Of a DNA stretch of 25,715 nucleotides, positions 23,995 to 25,715 are shown in pieces. The notes under the pieces were generated by a model that searched no databases, was not told the DNA's origin, and saw only the letters and a program-made list of their open reading frames with translations. The position numbers and the translations under genes were made by a program. The stretch is from Oscillospiraceae bacterium (GTDB lineage: Bacteria > Bacillota_A > Clostridia > Saccharofermentanales > Saccharofermentanaceae): positions 1 through 25,715 of the forward strand of contig CADAXO010000039.1 in NCBI GenBank assembly GCA_902791885.1, written 5' to 3'. The stretch's first letter is position 1; each line of letters opens with the position of its first letter.

Positions 23995-24786
23995 ATGAAA
24001 TACAGTTATTACCCCGGATGTACCTTGAAGAACAAGGCGCAGGATCTGGATCGCTATGCCAGGGCTTCTGCAACCGCTTTGGGCTTCGAGCTCGAGGAGA
24101 TCCCCGAATGGCAGTGCTGCGGCGGAGTCTATCCGTTAGGTTCCGATGAGATTGCTACCAAGCTTTCATCAGTAAGAGCACTTAACTATGCCAAGGAACA
24201 GGGACAGGATCTCATTACCCTTTGCTCGGCGTGTCACCACGTTCTGAAGCGTGTAAACGATGACATGAAGAATGTCGAAGACATCAGGACACGTGCCAAC
24301 AATTATTGCGAATTCGACGAGCCTTATCAGGGCGAGACGAAGGTTCTTCATTTCCTTGAAGTCATCAGAGACGTCATCGGTTTTGAAGAGCTTGCAAAGA
24401 AAGTCGTTAATCCTCTTGAGGGAAGAAAGATAGGCGCTTACTACGGCTGCCTTACTCTCCGTCCCGGCAAGATCCTCGATTTCGACGATCCCGAGAATCC
24501 GAAGATCATGGAAGATTTCATCAGGGCTTTAGGCGGCGAGCCTGTCATCTACTCTATGAGAAATGAGTGCTGCGGCGGCTATACCGCACTTAAGGATCCT
24601 GATTTTACAAAGCAGAGAACGGCACAGATCTTTGATGACAGCACAGGTTTCGGCGCTGACTGTCTCATCACTGCTTGTCCTCTTTGCATGTATAACCTCA
24701 ATAAGTCCGACGCTTCATCCAAGGTTCCCGTTTACTATTTCACGGAACTGCTTGCTGAGGCTCTCGGTGTAAAGGAGGGCGCATGA
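23995..24786 (+). CDS. hdrB: Heterodisulfide reductase subunit B-like protein
   Basis: Two-CCG-domain iron-sulfur protein of 263 residues. The first cysteine set is YYPGCTL (C9), CCGG (about 41-44) and CSAC (about 78-81); the second is YGCLTL, ECCGGY and CPLC. HdrB binds the paired non-cubane 4Fe-4S clusters that reduce a disulfide or related acceptor. The ATG at 23995 is preferred since MKYSYYPGC is the family's normal N-terminus; an ATG at 23980 is possible. The stop overlaps the hdrC start (ATGA). In bacteria HdrBCA usually works with Flx or hydrogenase-type subunits in electron bifurcation. Confidence 0.9.
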   Translation: MKYSYYPGCTLKNKAQDLDRYARASATALGFELEEIPEWQCCGGVYPLGSDEIATKLSSVRALNYAKEQGQDLITLCSACHHVLKRVNDDMKNVEDIRTRANNYCEFDEPYQGETKVLHFLEVIRDVIGFEELAKKVVNPLEGRKIGAYYGCLTLRPGKILDFDDPENPKIMEDFIRALGGEPVIYSMRNECCGGYTALKDPDFTKQRTAQIFDDSTGFGADCLITACPLCMYNLNKSDASSKVPVYYFTELLAEALGVKEGA

Positions 24787-25178
24787 GCATGACAGAGCTT
24801 GAGAAGAGAATCGAAGAAATCAAGGAGATGAGCGGCAGCGATCCTTATAAGTGCATGAGATGTGGTAAGTGTACTGCATCCTGCCCCGCATACAGCGAGA
24901 TGGATATCAAGCCTCATCAGTTCGCTTCTTACATTATCAGAGGCGACTTTGATGAACTCATCGAGTCCAAGGCTGCATGGAAGTGCCTTTCATGCTTTGC
25001 CTGCATCGAGAGATGCCCGAGAGACGTACAGCCGGGTAAGCTCGTTGATGCCACACGTCAGTTAGTAGCCAGAACAAGAGGCGGAGATTATCTCCAGCCC
25101 GAGGAAGTTCCCGCTTTGCTCGAAGAGGATCTCCCTCAGCAGCTTCTCGTAAGCGCATTCCGCAGGTACAGGAGGTAA
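24783..25178 (+). CDS. hdrC: Heterodisulfide reductase subunit C-like ferredoxin
   Basis: Small iron-sulfur electron carrier of 131 residues with two 4Fe-4S motifs, CMRCGKCTASCP and CLSCFACIERCP, and the C-terminal LLVSAFRRYRR seen in HdrC. It passes electrons between the flavin subunit HdrA and the catalytic subunit HdrB. Its start overlaps hdrB by 4 nt and it lies 3 nt from hdrA. The start at 24783 (MSMTELEKR) is supported by AAAGGAGGG just upstream, at the end of hdrB. Confidence 0.93.
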   Translation: MSMTELEKRIEEIKEMSGSDPYKCMRCGKCTASCPAYSEMDIKPHQFASYIIRGDFDELIESKAAWKCLSCFACIERCPRDVQPGKLVDATRQLVARTRGGDYLQPEEVPALLEEDLPQQLLVSAFRRYRR

Positions 25179-25181
25179 TAT

Positions 25182-25715
25182 ATGCAGAAAATCGGTGTAT
25201 TTGTCTGTCACTGCGGTACCAATATCGCTGCGACTGTAGACGTTAAGAAAGTAGTCGAACTCGTCCGTTACGAGCCCGGCGTTGTATACGCTGACGACTA
25301 TATGTACATGTGTTCCGAGGCCGGTCAGGAGAAGATCATCGAGGCCATCAAGGAATACGGACTTACAGGTCTTGTTATCTGCTCATGCTCACCCCGTATG
25401 CACGAGAAGACATTCAGAGCATGTGCCGAGAAGGCAGGACTTAACCCTTACATGGTAGAAGTGCTCATGGATCCACAAGGATAAGGAAGAGGCTACTAAG
25501 AAGGCCGTTATCCTTGCAAGAGCAGCTATCGCAAAGGTTAACCTCAATACTCCTCTTAAGGAAGGCGAGAGCCCTGTTACAAAGAGAGCACTCGTTATCG
25601 GAGGCGGTATCGCGGGTATCCAGACAGCTTTGGATATCGCAGATGCAGGTTATGAAGTTGATATCGTTGAGAAGGAGCCTTCCATCGGCGGCCGTATGAG
25701 CCAGTTCGATAAGAC
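25182..25715 (+). pseudogene. hdrA: Heterodisulfide reductase subunit A-like flavoprotein, frameshifted and cut by the window end
   Basis: The flavin and iron-sulfur subunit of the Hdr complex, where bifurcation takes place. It starts at 25182 after a GGAGGT site; VCHCGTNIA and CSCSPRMHEKTF are typical of HdrA. In frame it ends at TAA 25482-25484 after MVEVLMDPQG. One frame over, from TGC at 25462, the protein continues as CSWIHKDKEEATKKA and on through the FAD-binding VIGGGIAGIQTALDIADAG and EKEPSIGG to the window end. HdrA proteins normally carry EMANIREQCSW here; only E and CSW remain, so about 20 nt appear to be missing. The rest lies outside the window. Confidence 0.85.

Noticed and set aside
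25514..25699. Separate 61-codon open frame near the window end
   Set aside because: It is in a different frame from the clear HdrA continuation with the FAD motif and has no homology I recognise.

Overview
The window looks like a chromosomal segment of an anaerobic low-to-mid GC Bacillota, most likely a gut or rumen Clostridia. The pointers are AGGAGG-type ribosome binding sites, lipobox lipoproteins, a BceRS-BceAB-type antimicrobial peptide module, LacI-type sensor/GGDEF proteins and a bacterial HdrBCA set. TGA works as a stop throughout, for example at several ATGA start/stop overlaps. I cannot name a genus from the sequence alone.

Layout. 1-1.6 kb (minus): a secreted DUF4214/transglutaminase-like protein and a small membrane protein. 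1.7-7.8 kb (plus): an M13-family lipoprotein metallopeptidase broken by one in-frame TGA, then an FtsX-type permease, its ATPase and a CPBP membrane protease homologue, closed by a strong terminator. 7.8-12.4 kb (minus): a complete Bce-type system (response regulator, intramembrane-sensing kinase, ATPase, permease) with a good match to a BceR box between the kinase and ATPase genes. 12.4-12.9 kb: no protein genes; it holds tRNA-Ser(GGA), a displaced copy of the tRNA 3' end (relic attachment site), palindromes, terminators and two divergent promoters with overlapping -35 boxes. 12.9-14.5 kb (plus): a lipoprotein and AzlC/AzlD. 14.6-15.3 kb (minus): an AIM24/TIGR00266 protein. 15.4-23.8 kb (plus): a tightly packed four-gene operon. 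24.0 kb to the end: hdrB, hdrC and the start of hdrA.

The most unusual part is the 15.4-23.8 kb operon. Its first gene encodes a predicted cytoplasmic protein with a GH16-like domain in which both catalytic glutamates are serine, then a CBM4/9-like domain, a LacI-type sugar-binding domain and an intact GGDEF domain. Next come a cardiolipin-synthase-like phospholipase D, a surface-anchored GH5 glycosidase and a second LacI-type/GAF-like/GGDEF cyclase that, unlike the first, keeps the RxxD inhibitory site. Together they suggest a glycan-sensing c-di-GMP module tied to envelope or polysaccharide remodelling. The first gene appears to be leaderless.

Four genes carry lesions: an in-frame TGA in the M13 peptidase, an exact 42-bp tandem duplication in the cardiolipin synthase, a lost and frameshifted N-terminus in GH5, and an inferred 20-nt deletion in a highly conserved motif of hdrA. 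So many in 25 kb means either real decay or assembly error; this cannot be decided from the sequence alone.
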